Shown here: positions 18,505 to 25,975 of the stretch, piece by piece
Layout of the letters: each line of letters starts with the position of its first letter
How positions within the stretch are numbered: the stretch's first letter is position 1
Source of the DNA: Tessaracoccus sp. SD287
GTDB lineage: Bacteria; Actinomycetota; Actinomycetes; Propionibacteriales; Propionibacteriaceae
Length of the DNA stretch: 64,000 nucleotides
Assembly (NCBI RefSeq): GCF_017355265.1
Contig: NZ_JADIJQ010000012.1
Coordinates: 1-64,000 of the forward strand
Direction: 5' to 3'
Notes under the pieces: model-generated
The model's database searches: none
Seen by the model: only the letters and a program-made list of their open reading frames with translations
Told to the model about the DNA's origin: nothing
Made by a program: the position numbers and the translations under genes

Positions 18505-19272
18505 ATGGCCCAGTGGCACGACTACATCGACCGGTTCCACCACGAACGTCCCGGGGTTGCGGCGGCGGTGCTCGGGCGCGCCCGAGCCGGTGAGCACAGT
18601 CCGCACACGTGGTTGGCGCGGGCCGTCAGCGGATCGTCGACCAAGGTCGTCGACATCGGGTGCGGATCGGGCCCGATGAGCCGGATGCTCGCCCGTGAAG
18701 GCCGCACCGTGTTCGGCATCGACCTGTCGGCCAACGAGATCCAGGAGGCGCAAGCCCTGGGTCCCGGCCCGTGGGCCCGGGCGGACGGACTGCACCTTCC
18801 CGTGGGCGATGCCGCCGTCGACGCGGTCATCTCGTCGATGGCGCTGGCGGTCATCGAACAGACCGGGACGCTGCTCGACGAGGTCGCCCGGGTGCTGCGT
18901 CCCGGCGGCATGTTCGCCGCCATCACCCCCACCTATCGGCCGATCAACATCACCGACATGAAGCTGTTGGGCCCGTTGACGGCCCGGCTGAAGGGTCCGC
19001 CGCGTTTCCCGGTGCGCCTGGACATGTCGATGGGTCCGATGCTGATGGCCCACGGCCTGCGCAAGATCGAGGACGCCCGGGAGCGCTACTACTTCGACGT
19101 GGCCACCCTCGAGGATGCCGAGATGCTGTTGAACGCGCTGCACCTGCCGACCGTGGACGCCGCACGGGTCCACGACGCCGCGGTGTGGCTGGTGGACCGG
19201 GTCAAGGATGGGGTCCCGGTGCGGGTGCCGGTGCCGATGCGCCGGGTGGTCGCCATCAAGCCCCGGAATTAG
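18505..19272 (+). CDS. Class I SAM-dependent methyltransferase
   Basis: About 255 residues. Rossmann motif I is VVDIGCGSGPMSRML near residue 50; motif II acid GIDLSANEIQEAQ; motif IV-like AVISSMALAVIEQT; then EVARVLRPGGMFA. This is the UbiE/Methyltransf_11 layout. The substrate is not evident; small metabolites or lipids are typical. ATG 18505 is used, although a GTG two codons upstream is possible. It lies between the dtxR operon and thioredoxin and may be read from the former. Confidence 0.85.
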   Translation: MAQWHDYIDRFHHERPGVAAAVLGRARAGEHSPHTWLARAVSGSSTKVVDIGCGSGPMSRMLAREGRTVFGIDLSANEIQEAQALGPGPWARADGLHLPVGDAAVDAVISSMALAVIEQTGTLLDEVARVLRPGGMFAAITPTYRPINITDMKLLGPLTARLKGPPRFPVRLDMSMGPMLMAHGLRKIEDARERYYFDVATLEDAEMLLNALHLPTVDAARVHDAAVWLVDRVKDGVPVRVPVPMRRVVAIKPRN

Positions 19273-19328
19273 TCGACGCCGCACGGCGTTGTAGCCGATG
19301 TCTGGAACCGACTTCTGAGGAGGCCCCC

Positions 19329-19697
19329 ATGGGCGACAAGACCGTTGAACTGAACGCCGGCAACTTTGCCGAGACCATCGACACCAACGAGGTCGTGCTG
19401 ATCGACTTCTGGGCTGACTGGTGTGGCCCCTGCAAGCGTTTCGCCCCGATCTACGACGAGGCGTCCGAGCGGCATGGCGACGTCACCTTCGCCAAGCTCG
19501 ACACCGAGGCTGAGCGGGACGTGGCTGCCGGGCTCGAGATCACCTCGATCCCCACCATCATGGCCTTCAAGGACGGCACCCTGGTCTTCCGCCAGGCCGG
19601 CATGTTGAACGGCAAGCAGCTCGACAGCCTGATCGACCAGGTCAAGGAACTCGACGTCGAGAAGCTCAAGGCCGAGGCGGCTGCCGAGAACCTCTGA
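19329..19697 (+). CDS. trxA: Thioredoxin
   Basis: 122 residues, single thioredoxin domain with the active site WCGPC (Cys32, Cys35), the buried Asp in LIDFWAD and the cis-proline in ITSIPTIMAF. A short acidic/helical tail (EKLKAEAAAENL) follows the fold. General protein disulfide reductase in the cytosol, recycled by thioredoxin reductase, which is not in the window. AGGAGG precedes ATG 19329 at good distance. tRNA-Arg follows on the other strand. Confidence 0.95.
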   Translation: MGDKTVELNAGNFAETIDTNEVVLIDFWADWCGPCKRFAPIYDEASERHGDVTFAKLDTEAERDVAAGLEITSIPTIMAFKDGTLVFRQAGMLNGKQLDSLIDQVKELDVEKLKAEAAAENL

Positions 19698-19703
19698 GCG
19701 AGC

Positions 19704-19779
19704 TGGCGGCCCTGGCAGGAATCGAACCTGCGGCACAAGGTTTAGGAAACCTCTGCTCTATCCCCTGAGCTACAGGGCC
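19704..19779 (-). tRNA. tRNA-Arg(CCT)
   Basis: Perfect cloverleaf on the minus strand: acceptor GGCCCTG/CAGGGCC, D-stem GCTC/GAGC, anticodon stem GAGGT/ACCTT around loop TTCCTAA (anticodon CCT, reads AGG), T-arm GCAGG-TTCGATT-CCTGC. The mature 73 nt run 19779-19707, followed by an encoded CCA at 19706-19704. AGG is a rare codon in such a GC-rich genome. Confidence 0.97.
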
Positions 19780-19838
19780 ATCGGCAGCCCAGCCTAGTAC
19801 CCGCCACCGACGCCGACCAACCTCGGTAGGGTGGCGGC

Positions 19839-21215
19839 ATGAGCGATGCTGGACTTGCACGTGCCCAGGACAAGATGCGCGCCGATGGTCTGCCGGAGGC
19901 CGCCATCGCCGTCTTCGGCGACTACTACCGTCAGCTCGAGTCGGGACAGACGGGGCTGATCCTCGAAGAGACGATCGAACCCCTGCTGGACCCGCCGATG
20001 CTGGCTGACCTCGAGGTCGACCTGGACGCGGCCCGCGAGGCGCTCGACAAGACCGTCATCATCAAGCTCAACGGCGGTCTGGGCACCTCGATGGGGTTGG
20101 ACAAGGCCAAGAACCTGTTGCCCCTGCGTGACGGCCTCACCTTTTTGGACGTCATCGTGAGGCAGGTGCTGGCGGCCCGGGAACGCCACGGGGTCCGGCT
20201 GCCGCTGCTGCTGATGAACTCCTTCCGGACCGCCGCCGACACCGAACAGGCGTTGGCGGCCTACCCGGAACTTGCCCGTGACGGGTTGCCGCTCGGCTTC
20301 GTCCAGAACCGTGAGCCGAAGCTGACCGCCGACGGACTGGAACCGGTGGAGTGGCCGGCCGACCCGGAACTCGAGTGGTGCCCACCGGGCCACGGCGACC
20401 TGTACATCGCCCTGCAGACCTCCGGGGTGCTCGACCAGTTGATCGAGGCCGGCTACCAGTACGCCAACGTCTGCAACGGGGACAACCTCGGCACCGCCCC
20501 CAGCCCGCAGATCGCCGGATGGTTCGCCGCCAGCGGAGCCCCCTACGCTGCCGAGGTCTGCCACCGCACGGTCAATGACCGCAAGGGCGGCCACCTGGCG
20601 ATCCGCAAGGCCGACCAGCAACTCATCCTGCGAGACACCGCCCAGACCGCCGACGACGAGATGGACTACTTCACCGACGAGCACCGCCACCCGTTCTTCC
20701 ACACCAACAACCTGTGGTTCGACCTGGTCATGCTGCGCGACGCCCTGGTCGAGCGAGCGTCAGTGCTCGGCCTGCCCATGATCCGCAACGAGAAGACCGT
20801 CGACCCGTCCGACAAGTCCTCGACGAAGGTCATCCAGATCGAGAGCGCCATGGGCGCCGCCGTCGAGGTCTTCGAGGGCGCCACCGCCATCTGCGTCGGA
20901 CGTGACCGCTTCCTGCCGGTGAAGACCACCAACGAACTGCTGCTGCTGCGATCCGATCTGTACGAGCTGGACGAGGACTACCGGCTGGTCGCCGCCACCG
21001 ATGCCACGGTGAAGGTGAACCTGGACCCCGAGCACTTCAAGCTGGTCCAGGACTTCGACGCCCGTTTCGCCGGCCCGATCGGGCTGCGCGAGGCCACCTC
21101 CTTCACTGTCCAGGGGGACTGGAGCTTCGGCACCGACGTGAGCGTGGTGGGGGCGGTGGAGCTGCCGGCCGAGGACGCCCGCAGGGTGGACGACGGCACG
21201 GTGCTGCGGGGGTGA
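19839..21215 (+). CDS. UTP-glucose-1-phosphate uridylyltransferase, eukaryote-like UGP2 type
   Basis: 458 residues. Makes UDP-glucose from UTP and glucose-1-phosphate. It is the UDPGP/UGP2 family, not bacterial GalU: the nucleotide loop is KLNGGLGTSMGLDKAK (about 74-89), with LMNSFRTAADT, FVQNREPKL, PPGHGDLY, and NGDNLG typical of that family, plus a C-terminal beta-helix segment. This form is known in bifidobacteria and some propionibacteria. ATG 19839 is used. The stop overlaps the GTG of a 119-residue unknown gene. The classical galU is missing from its usual actinobacterial site next to glp (see findings). Confidence 0.93.
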   Translation: MSDAGLARAQDKMRADGLPEAAIAVFGDYYRQLESGQTGLILEETIEPLLDPPMLADLEVDLDAAREALDKTVIIKLNGGLGTSMGLDKAKNLLPLRDGLTFLDVIVRQVLAARERHGVRLPLLLMNSFRTAADTEQALAAYPELARDGLPLGFVQNREPKLTADGLEPVEWPADPELEWCPPGHGDLYIALQTSGVLDQLIEAGYQYANVCNGDNLGTAPSPQIAGWFAASGAPYAAEVCHRTVNDRKGGHLAIRKADQQLILRDTAQTADDEMDYFTDEHRHPFFHTNNLWFDLVMLRDALVERASVLGLPMIRNEKTVDPSDKSSTKVIQIESAMGAAVEVFEGATAICVGRDRFLPVKTTNELLLLRSDLYELDEDYRLVAATDATVKVNLDPEHFKLVQDFDARFAGPIGLREATSFTVQGDWSFGTDVSVVGAVELPAEDARRVDDGTVLRG

Positions 21216-21571
21216 GTGACCTCTTCCTGGCGCTCGGACACGCGCTGACCGGTGAGCCCCTGGCACCGCCGGACGGCGTGGCCGGCCAGCCGCTGACGGC
21301 CCCGGTGGTCATCGCCGGCCTGGCCGGCGCCGGGTGGGACGCCGAACGGCTGCGCCAGCACCGGCAGCTGTGCCAGACCAGGCGTGACCCGTGGCCCCAC
21401 CCGGTGCCGGACGAGGTGACGGTGCCGTGGGGGCAGTTCGGCAGCCTGCTGCAGCAACTGCGCCGCGAGCTGGGACTCGACGGGCTGCAGCCCACCGTGC
21501 ACCACGGGCCCAGGGTGCTGGGGCCAGCAGAGCGTCGGCTGTTGGCCGACAAACCGCCCCACCACGGGTAG
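21212..21571 (+). CDS. Small unknown protein downstream of the uridylyltransferase
   Basis: 119 residues starting at GTG 21212, which overlaps the uridylyltransferase stop. No membrane segment, signal or known motif. Contains several Trp, His and Pro residues (RRDPWPHPVPDEVTVPWGQ) and an amphipathic helix LLQQLRRELGL. Tight overlap and matching codon bias support it as a real gene. No function can be proposed. Confidence 0.6.
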   Translation: MSDLFLALGHALTGEPLAPPDGVAGQPLTAPVVIAGLAGAGWDAERLRQHRQLCQTRRDPWPHPVPDEVTVPWGQFGSLLQQLRRELGLDGLQPTVHHGPRVLGPAERRLLADKPPHHG

Positions 21572-21580
21572 GCGGCGAGA

Positions 21581-21961
21581 TCAGCGGGTGTTCGGGCTCT
21601 GCCGGTTGCTGGCCAGCAGGTCGCGGATCTCGGTGAGCACCTCGACCTCGGTCGCGACGACCTCTTCCTGGCCCTGCTTCTTCATGCGCTGCTGCAGCGC
21701 CGTGTAGGGCTTCACGATGGCGAAGTAGACAACCGCGGCCATCAGCACGAAGGCGACCAGGGCCGTCAGGAACGGACCGACCGACGTCAGGCCGCCCGGC
21801 TGCCAGGCGTCAAAATTGGGCGCGCCGCCGGCCTTGGCCAGCAACTCGATGACGATCTTGGTGAATGCCTCGACGACGGTGGCGAAGGCGCCACCGATGA
21901 CGAACGCGACGGCAAGCTCGATGAGGTTGCCGCGCATGATGAATTCCTTGAAGCCGGTCAT
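21581..21961 (-). CDS. mscL: Large-conductance mechanosensitive channel
   Basis: 126 residues, typical MscL. N-terminal amphipathic helix GFKEFIMRGN, first transmembrane helix LIELAVAFVIGGAFATVV (pore lining), periplasmic loop, second helix around FLTALVAFVLMAAVVYFAIV, and a cytosolic charged helix with LLTEIRDLLA-type end (VLTEIRDLLASNR). Opens under membrane tension to release solutes during osmotic downshock. GAAGGA stands seven bases before ATG 21961, which settles the start over an upstream in-frame ATG. Confidence 0.96.
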   Translation of the reverse strand: MTGFKEFIMRGNLIELAVAFVIGGAFATVVEAFTKIVIELLAKAGGAPNFDAWQPGGLTSVGPFLTALVAFVLMAAVVYFAIVKPYTALQQRMKKQGQEEVVATEVEVLTEIRDLLASNRQSPNTR

Positions 21962-22019
21962 GGCATGTCCTTCGGGTGGGGAAGTGGGGGCCAGTGCCGG
22001 ATACCCCCGGCCCAGCATG

Positions 22020-22649
22020 TCACCCCAGCGTCACCGAGAGTCCCGGGTTGGTCGACCACGCGCTCAGCGTCACGGCGGTCGGCTCGTCCACGTCGACCAC
22101 GACCACCCCGCCAACGCCCGCGTCACCCAGCGGACCGGGGTCAGCGGCACCGGGCACAGCGGCGATCCGCACCCTGCGGGCCAGCACGACCGGGGTACCC
22201 ACGTCATCGGTGCCGATCACCGTGATCAGGTCGCCGGCGCGCAGCAGGGACATGACGGCGGGGTCGTCGACGCGGACCGGGACGAGCATGCGTCCACGGG
22301 GCAGGCGGGACGCGTCCACCACGGAGTGCGCACCCAGCGGCGTTCCCCGCGGGGAGGGGCCGATGAGCACCCGTCCGAGCAGCGCCTCCGGGGTGCTGGC
22401 GACACCGGTCGGGACCAGCCCTGGGGGGTATCGCGCCACCTCCAGGTCGCCGGCCGTGAGCCGGTGGCCGGCGCCCAGGTCCGTGGCCGCGACGATTATC
22501 GCGACGCTGGCAGCCTGCGGGGGAGCGAGCACGGTGAGCCCGGCCAGCACCATCACCGCCGCCGCCAGGGCGGCCAAGGCTCGACGGTGCCAGCGGATGA
22601 AGGTGGTGGCGCGCAGGCGCCAGGGATGGGGTGCGACGGTCTGCTTCAC
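22020..22649 (-). CDS. SAF-domain protein, CpaB/RcpC-like
   Basis: 209 residues: short basic N-terminus, one transmembrane helix near 24-42, then a SAF domain (VAATDLGAGHRLTAGDLEVA, GPSPRGTPLGAHSVVD) and a strand-rich end (LIPVRVDD-like LVPVRVDDPAVMSLLRAGD). In Flp/Tad pilus systems CpaB/RcpC has this layout; no other pilus gene is nearby. GTG 22649 is the start. One base upstream lies a 13-mer shared exactly with the promoter of the DUF559 gene, followed by two TTGTCCACAG boxes. Confidence 0.82.
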   Translation of the reverse strand: MKQTVAPHPWRLRATTFIRWHRRALAALAAAVMVLAGLTVLAPPQAASVAIIVAATDLGAGHRLTAGDLEVARYPPGLVPTGVASTPEALLGRVLIGPSPRGTPLGAHSVVDASRLPRGRMLVPVRVDDPAVMSLLRAGDLITVIGTDDVGTPVVLARRVRIAAVPGAADPGPLGDAGVGGVVVVDVDEPTAVTLSAWSTNPGLSVTLG

Positions 22650-22650
22650 A

Positions 22651-22725
22651 CCCCGGTTATGGGCCGCACAGGGTCCCGATGCTCAGTTGTCCACAGACCA
22701 ATGCTGTGAACGGGCGTTGTCCACA
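22651..22725 (-). promoter_or_regulatory. Promoter module with twin DnaA-like boxes upstream of the SAF-domain gene
   Basis: On the plus strand: CCCCGGTTATGGG at 22651-22663, 23 bases, TTGTCCACAG at 22687-22696, 20 bases, TTGTCCACAG at 22717-22726. Boxes are 30 bp start to start, about three helical turns. TTGTCCACA is the actinobacterial DnaA-box consensus. Read toward the gene, the 13-mer contains CATAAC, six bases before the GTG, so a leaderless transcript is plausible. The same module, with the same spacings, precedes the DUF559 gene. Confidence 0.6.
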
Positions 22726-22736
22726 GCGTCGGCTGC

Positions 22737-23078
22737 TCAGGCGCTGGTGCTGCTCGAGGTCGAGGACGACGATGATGACGAGGACGTCGCGGGGGCAGAC
22801 GCAGGTGCCGGTGCGGCGGCGGGCGTGGCGGCCGGGCTCGCCGCCGGGGTGGCGGTGTCGCTGCTGGTGCTGGTCGCCGGAGTGGCCGTCGCGGTGTTCT
22901 TGCTGCGGCTGTCAGTGGCATAGAAGCCTGAGCCCTTGAAGACCACGCCGACCGCATTGAACACCTTGCGCAACTCGCCACGGCAGTGGGGGCACTCGGT
23001 CAGGGAGGCGTCGGTGAACTTCTGCACGACCTCGAGGTCGTTCGCACAATCCTTGCAGCGGTACTGGTACGTGGGCAT
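22737..23078 (-). CDS. FmdB-family zinc-ribbon protein
   Basis: 113 residues. Residues 1-45 form the FmdB zinc ribbon with MPTYQYRCKDC (CxxC) and ECPHC (CxxC). The rest is low complexity, Ala/Pro/Thr repeats ending in a long run of serines, probably disordered. Homologues in mycobacteria sit beside the 5-formyl-THF cyclo-ligase gene, as here; the mycobacterial Rv0991c type has been linked to protein quality control. ATG 23078 gives the canonical start; upstream in-frame sequence is not conserved-looking. Confidence 0.85.
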   Translation of the reverse strand: MPTYQYRCKDCANDLEVVQKFTDASLTECPHCRGELRKVFNAVGVVFKGSGFYATDSRSKNTATATPATSTSSDTATPAASPAATPAAAPAPASAPATSSSSSSSSTSSSTSA

Positions 23079-23128
23079 TGACAATCCTGTGGCAGACGGG
23101 GTGACCGGGTGACGGGCCACCGTCCATC

Positions 23129-23791
23129 CTACGCCGTGGCCTGCGGGACGCGGAAACTGCCCGATTCGGTGAGGATGCTGTCCACCTGCAAGTCGTGGTC
23201 CGTGCTGGGGACCGAGTCACAGATGTCCTCGTCGTCCAGCAGCAGGACGACCACCGCGTCCTGGCGGGCGTGCTGCAGTGCCCGGTCGAACCAGCCCGCC
23301 CCCGCACCCAGACGGGAACCGTCGCGGCCACCGGCCAGGCCCGAGACCAGGATGACGTCGGCCTCGGACAGGGCATCGGCAGGAAGCGCCGGGCCGATCG
23401 GTTCGGGAATGCCGCGGTAGCCGCTGCGCAGCCGGGACGGGCCCTGGTACCAGGCCCAGGAGGGGCGGCGACGCAGGACCTGGGCATCGTTGCTGAGCAC
23501 GGGGGCAAGGATGCGGTGTCCGCGGCGCCACAGCATGGCCGCGGCCTCCAGCGTCGAGGGCTCGTCGGGTTTCGACAGGTACAGCGCGACGACGGCGTCG
23601 CTGGGCACCAGCGGCATCAGGTGGCGCATCCTGGCGGTGTCGCGTTCGCGGCGTGCCTGGGCCGAGGTTCGCTGGCGCAATTCGCGGGCCAGGCGGCGAA
23701 GCCGGCGCTTGTCGGCGGCCACGGCGAAGTCGACCTCAGTCACCGGTGTGTGGTGCGACCCCGAGTGTGCGTCAACGTCTTCGGAGGGCAT
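23129..23791 (-). CDS. 5-formyltetrahydrofolate cyclo-ligase
   Basis: 220 residues. ATP-dependent conversion of 5-formyl-THF to 5,10-methenyl-THF, returning an inert folate to the one-carbon pool. Landmarks: DKRRLRRLARELRQ at the N-terminus, the ATP-binding loop RLGAGAGWFDRAL near 160-175, and VVLLLDDEDI near the end. The loop replaces the usual GGYYD with GAGWFD, still within the family. It is upstream-adjacent to fmdB on the same strand and divergent from glp across 18 bases. Confidence 0.9.
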   Translation of the reverse strand: MPSEDVDAHSGSHHTPVTEVDFAVAADKRRLRRLARELRQRTSAQARRERDTARMRHLMPLVPSDAVVALYLSKPDEPSTLEAAAMLWRRGHRILAPVLSNDAQVLRRRPSWAWYQGPSRLRSGYRGIPEPIGPALPADALSEADVILVSGLAGGRDGSRLGAGAGWFDRALQHARQDAVVVLLLDDEDICDSVPSTDHDLQVDSILTESGSFRVPQATA

Positions 23792-23809
23792 TCACCTATC
23801 GTAGGTGGC

Positions 23810-25099
23810 ATGCGACTTTTCGGCAGGAAGAAGCCCGTAGAAGAGATCGTGGTGGAGACGCCACGGCCAACCCTCCCCCCGGGACCCGCGGTGGGGGAGG
23901 ACGGACTGCGCAGCCTGGCTGACCATCGCAACTACCTGCTGAGCCTGGTGGAGCCGCTGGCCCCCTTCGGCATGCAGTTGTTGGACGCCCACGGGCTGGC
24001 GATCTGTGAGGAGATCACCGCACCGGCGCCGCTGCCGCGGGCCAGCACGGCGGCCGCGGACGGCGTCGCGGTGCGAGCCGGCGACTTCGAGGACGAGGAC
24101 CCGCCCCTGCTGCGCGTGGTCGATGACGTGGACGGCGCGTTGCCCGAGGGCGCCGGGGTGCGCGTCGAGGAACACCAGGTGCTGCCCGACGGTGCCGACA
24201 CCGTGGTGGTCGACTCCATGCTGCGCGAGGTCCAGGGAAGCCCGCAGGAACTCGAACTGACCCGCCGGGTGCAGGCGGGAACCCACGTGCGCGCCGCCGG
24301 CTCCGACGTGGCCGACGGACAGGTGCTGGTGCCCCACGGTGTCGACCTGGACCCGCGCCTGCTGGGGCTGCTGGCCGGTGCCGGCATCGACAAGGTGCTG
24401 GCCCGTCCCCGCCCCCGCATCGTGGTGATCAGCACCGGCCGCGGTCTGGTCGAGCCGGGACGCCCACTGCCGAGCCACCGCCACGTCCATGACGCCAACG
24501 GCTACATGCTGGCCGCCGCGGCGAAGGCCGAGGGCTGCCAGGTGTGGCGCATCGGCGTCGTCTCCGATGACGTCGATGAGGTCCGCGAGACCATCTCGGA
24601 CCAACTCATCCGCGCCGACCTGGTGATCTCGACCGGCGGCTTCCGGGAGGAGGACGGCGACCTGCTGGGCGAGGTCGTGCCCCAGCTCGGGGCGGCCGAC
24701 TTCGCCGAGGTGAACATCAGCCCGGGGCGCCCGCAGGGGTTCGCGCTGATCGGTGAGGACAGGGTGCCGATGGTGATGCTGCCCGGCGACCCGTTCGGTG
24801 CCTACGTCTCCTACCACGCCTTCGTGCAGCCGCTCATCCGCAAGCTGATGGGCACCGATCCGGTCGTGCGTCCGCCGGTGCGGGCGATCACCCGCAGCGT
24901 CATCCGCTCGGTGCCGGGGGTCTACGAGTTTGCCCGGGCCACCCTGACCAATGACCGCGGCACCCGCTCGGTCGAGTTGAGCCCGCGTCGTGAGCAGGCC
25001 AACCTGGCCGACCTGGCCGGGGTGAATGCCCTGGTGTTGCTGGACGAGGGCACCGAGGTCGTGCAGGCCGGCCAGCAGGTGCAGGTACTGGAGCTGTGA
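23810..25099 (+). CDS. glp: Gephyrin-like molybdotransferase Glp (MoeA-like divisome protein)
   Basis: 429 residues with the MoeA/gephyrin fold: AAADGVAVRAG, a central MPT-binding-like domain (RIVVISTGRGLVEPG, LVISTGGFREEDGDLL) and a C-terminal domain. The catalytic signatures of true MoeA are altered: the GGVSVGDYD-type motif reads GGFREEDGD and PGNP reads PGDP. In Corynebacterium, a MoeA paralogue called Glp binds FtsZ and a membrane receptor GlpR; the next gene here is that receptor. No other molybdenum-cofactor gene is in the window. I therefore favour a division role over cofactor synthesis, as inference. ATG 23810; GGTGG just upstream. Confidence 0.87.
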   Translation: MRLFGRKKPVEEIVVETPRPTLPPGPAVGEDGLRSLADHRNYLLSLVEPLAPFGMQLLDAHGLAICEEITAPAPLPRASTAAADGVAVRAGDFEDEDPPLLRVVDDVDGALPEGAGVRVEEHQVLPDGADTVVVDSMLREVQGSPQELELTRRVQAGTHVRAAGSDVADGQVLVPHGVDLDPRLLGLLAGAGIDKVLARPRPRIVVISTGRGLVEPGRPLPSHRHVHDANGYMLAAAAKAEGCQVWRIGVVSDDVDEVRETISDQLIRADLVISTGGFREEDGDLLGEVVPQLGAADFAEVNISPGRPQGFALIGEDRVPMVMLPGDPFGAYVSYHAFVQPLIRKLMGTDPVVRPPVRAITRSVIRSVPGVYEFARATLTNDRGTRSVELSPRREQANLADLAGVNALVLLDEGTEVVQAGQQVQVLEL

Positions 25100-25193
25100 G
25101 TACTGCAGTTGTGAGGCCGACGAGCCAGATGTTTCCCCAACACGCCGCCTCGGGTGGCCCGGCGCCCACGCCGCGGCCCCTACGGTAGTCCGC

Positions 25194-25973
25194 ATGGGTT
25201 CAGGACTGATCTTCGCCATCCTCGTGGTGGGCTGGTTGGCGTATCTGATTCCGTGGCTCGCCGCCCGCCGCGAGACCGTCGAGGAGGACCCACTCGCTGA
25301 CCGGTTCGCCGACTCGATGACGATCCTGAAGCGTTCGTCCGACCCGTTCGCCGCCGAGAGCCACGACCCGCTGCTCGAGGTGAGCACCCCGCTGACCCGT
25401 TCGGCCGGCGTCCACGAGATCCGCGAGTTGTACCGGCTGGCGGCACGTCGCCGGCTGCGGGTGGTGCTCGGCCTGCTGACCCTGACCCTGGTCGGGGTCG
25501 CCCTGTTGGCGCTGCAGCCCGTTCCCGGCGTCACGTTGCCGTGGTGGGTGCCGGTGATCCCGGCTGGTCTGCTGGTCACGTTCCTGGTGGTCGCCCGCTT
25601 CAGCGTCGTCTCGCTGAACAAGGTGCTGGACGCCCGGATGGAACGGCTGCACGCGGGGTGGATGAACGAGACCCTTGCCCTGGACGTGTCGCCGCTGCGC
25701 CAGCCCGTCCATCACACCGACCAGGATGCCGAGCACTCCATCGAGCTCAGCGGACCCATCGAGTCGACCGGCTCCCTGTGGGACCCGATCCCGGTGACCA
25801 CCCCCACCTACGTGTCCAAGCCAATGGTGCCCCGCACGGTGCGCACCATTGACCTGTCGATGCCCACCCTGACCGCCCCGGACGTCCGACCCGTCACCGC
25901 AGAACCCCAGGACTCCGACGCGACCGTCGAGCCCGTCGAGCCCCGCGACTACGGCCGCGTCGTCGGGCAGTAG
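25194..25973 (+). CDS. glpR: Divisome membrane protein GlpR/SepX
   Basis: 259 residues: N-terminal helix GLIFAILVVGWLAYLIPWLAAR cut at about residues 3-22, then a conserved acidic segment (DPLADRFADSMTILKRSS), two central membrane helices (about 88-106 and 115-133), and a long disordered cytosolic C-terminus. This is the layout of Corynebacterium GlpR and Streptomyces SepX, both needed for normal septation. It lies 94 bases after glp. In other Actinobacteria rimJ stands between; here it is absent. ATG 25194 follows GTAGTCCGC without a strong ribosome site. Confidence 0.85.
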   Translation: MGSGLIFAILVVGWLAYLIPWLAARRETVEEDPLADRFADSMTILKRSSDPFAAESHDPLLEVSTPLTRSAGVHEIRELYRLAARRRLRVVLGLLTLTLVGVALLALQPVPGVTLPWWVPVIPAGLLVTFLVVARFSVVSLNKVLDARMERLHAGWMNETLALDVSPLRQPVHHTDQDAEHSIELSGPIESTGSLWDPIPVTTPTYVSKPMVPRTVRTIDLSMPTLTAPDVRPVTAEPQDSDATVEPVEPRDYGRVVGQ

Positions 25974-25975
25974 CC

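Noticed and set aside
22737-22830. Serine-run end of FmdB as a frameshift artefact
   Set aside because: Codons vary (agc, tcg, tcc, tca), the frame stays open, and low-complexity tails are usual in this family.
23810-25099. Plain MoeA for molybdenum cofactor
   Set aside because: Motif changes and the GlpR neighbour fit Glp better; kept as the alternative in the entry.
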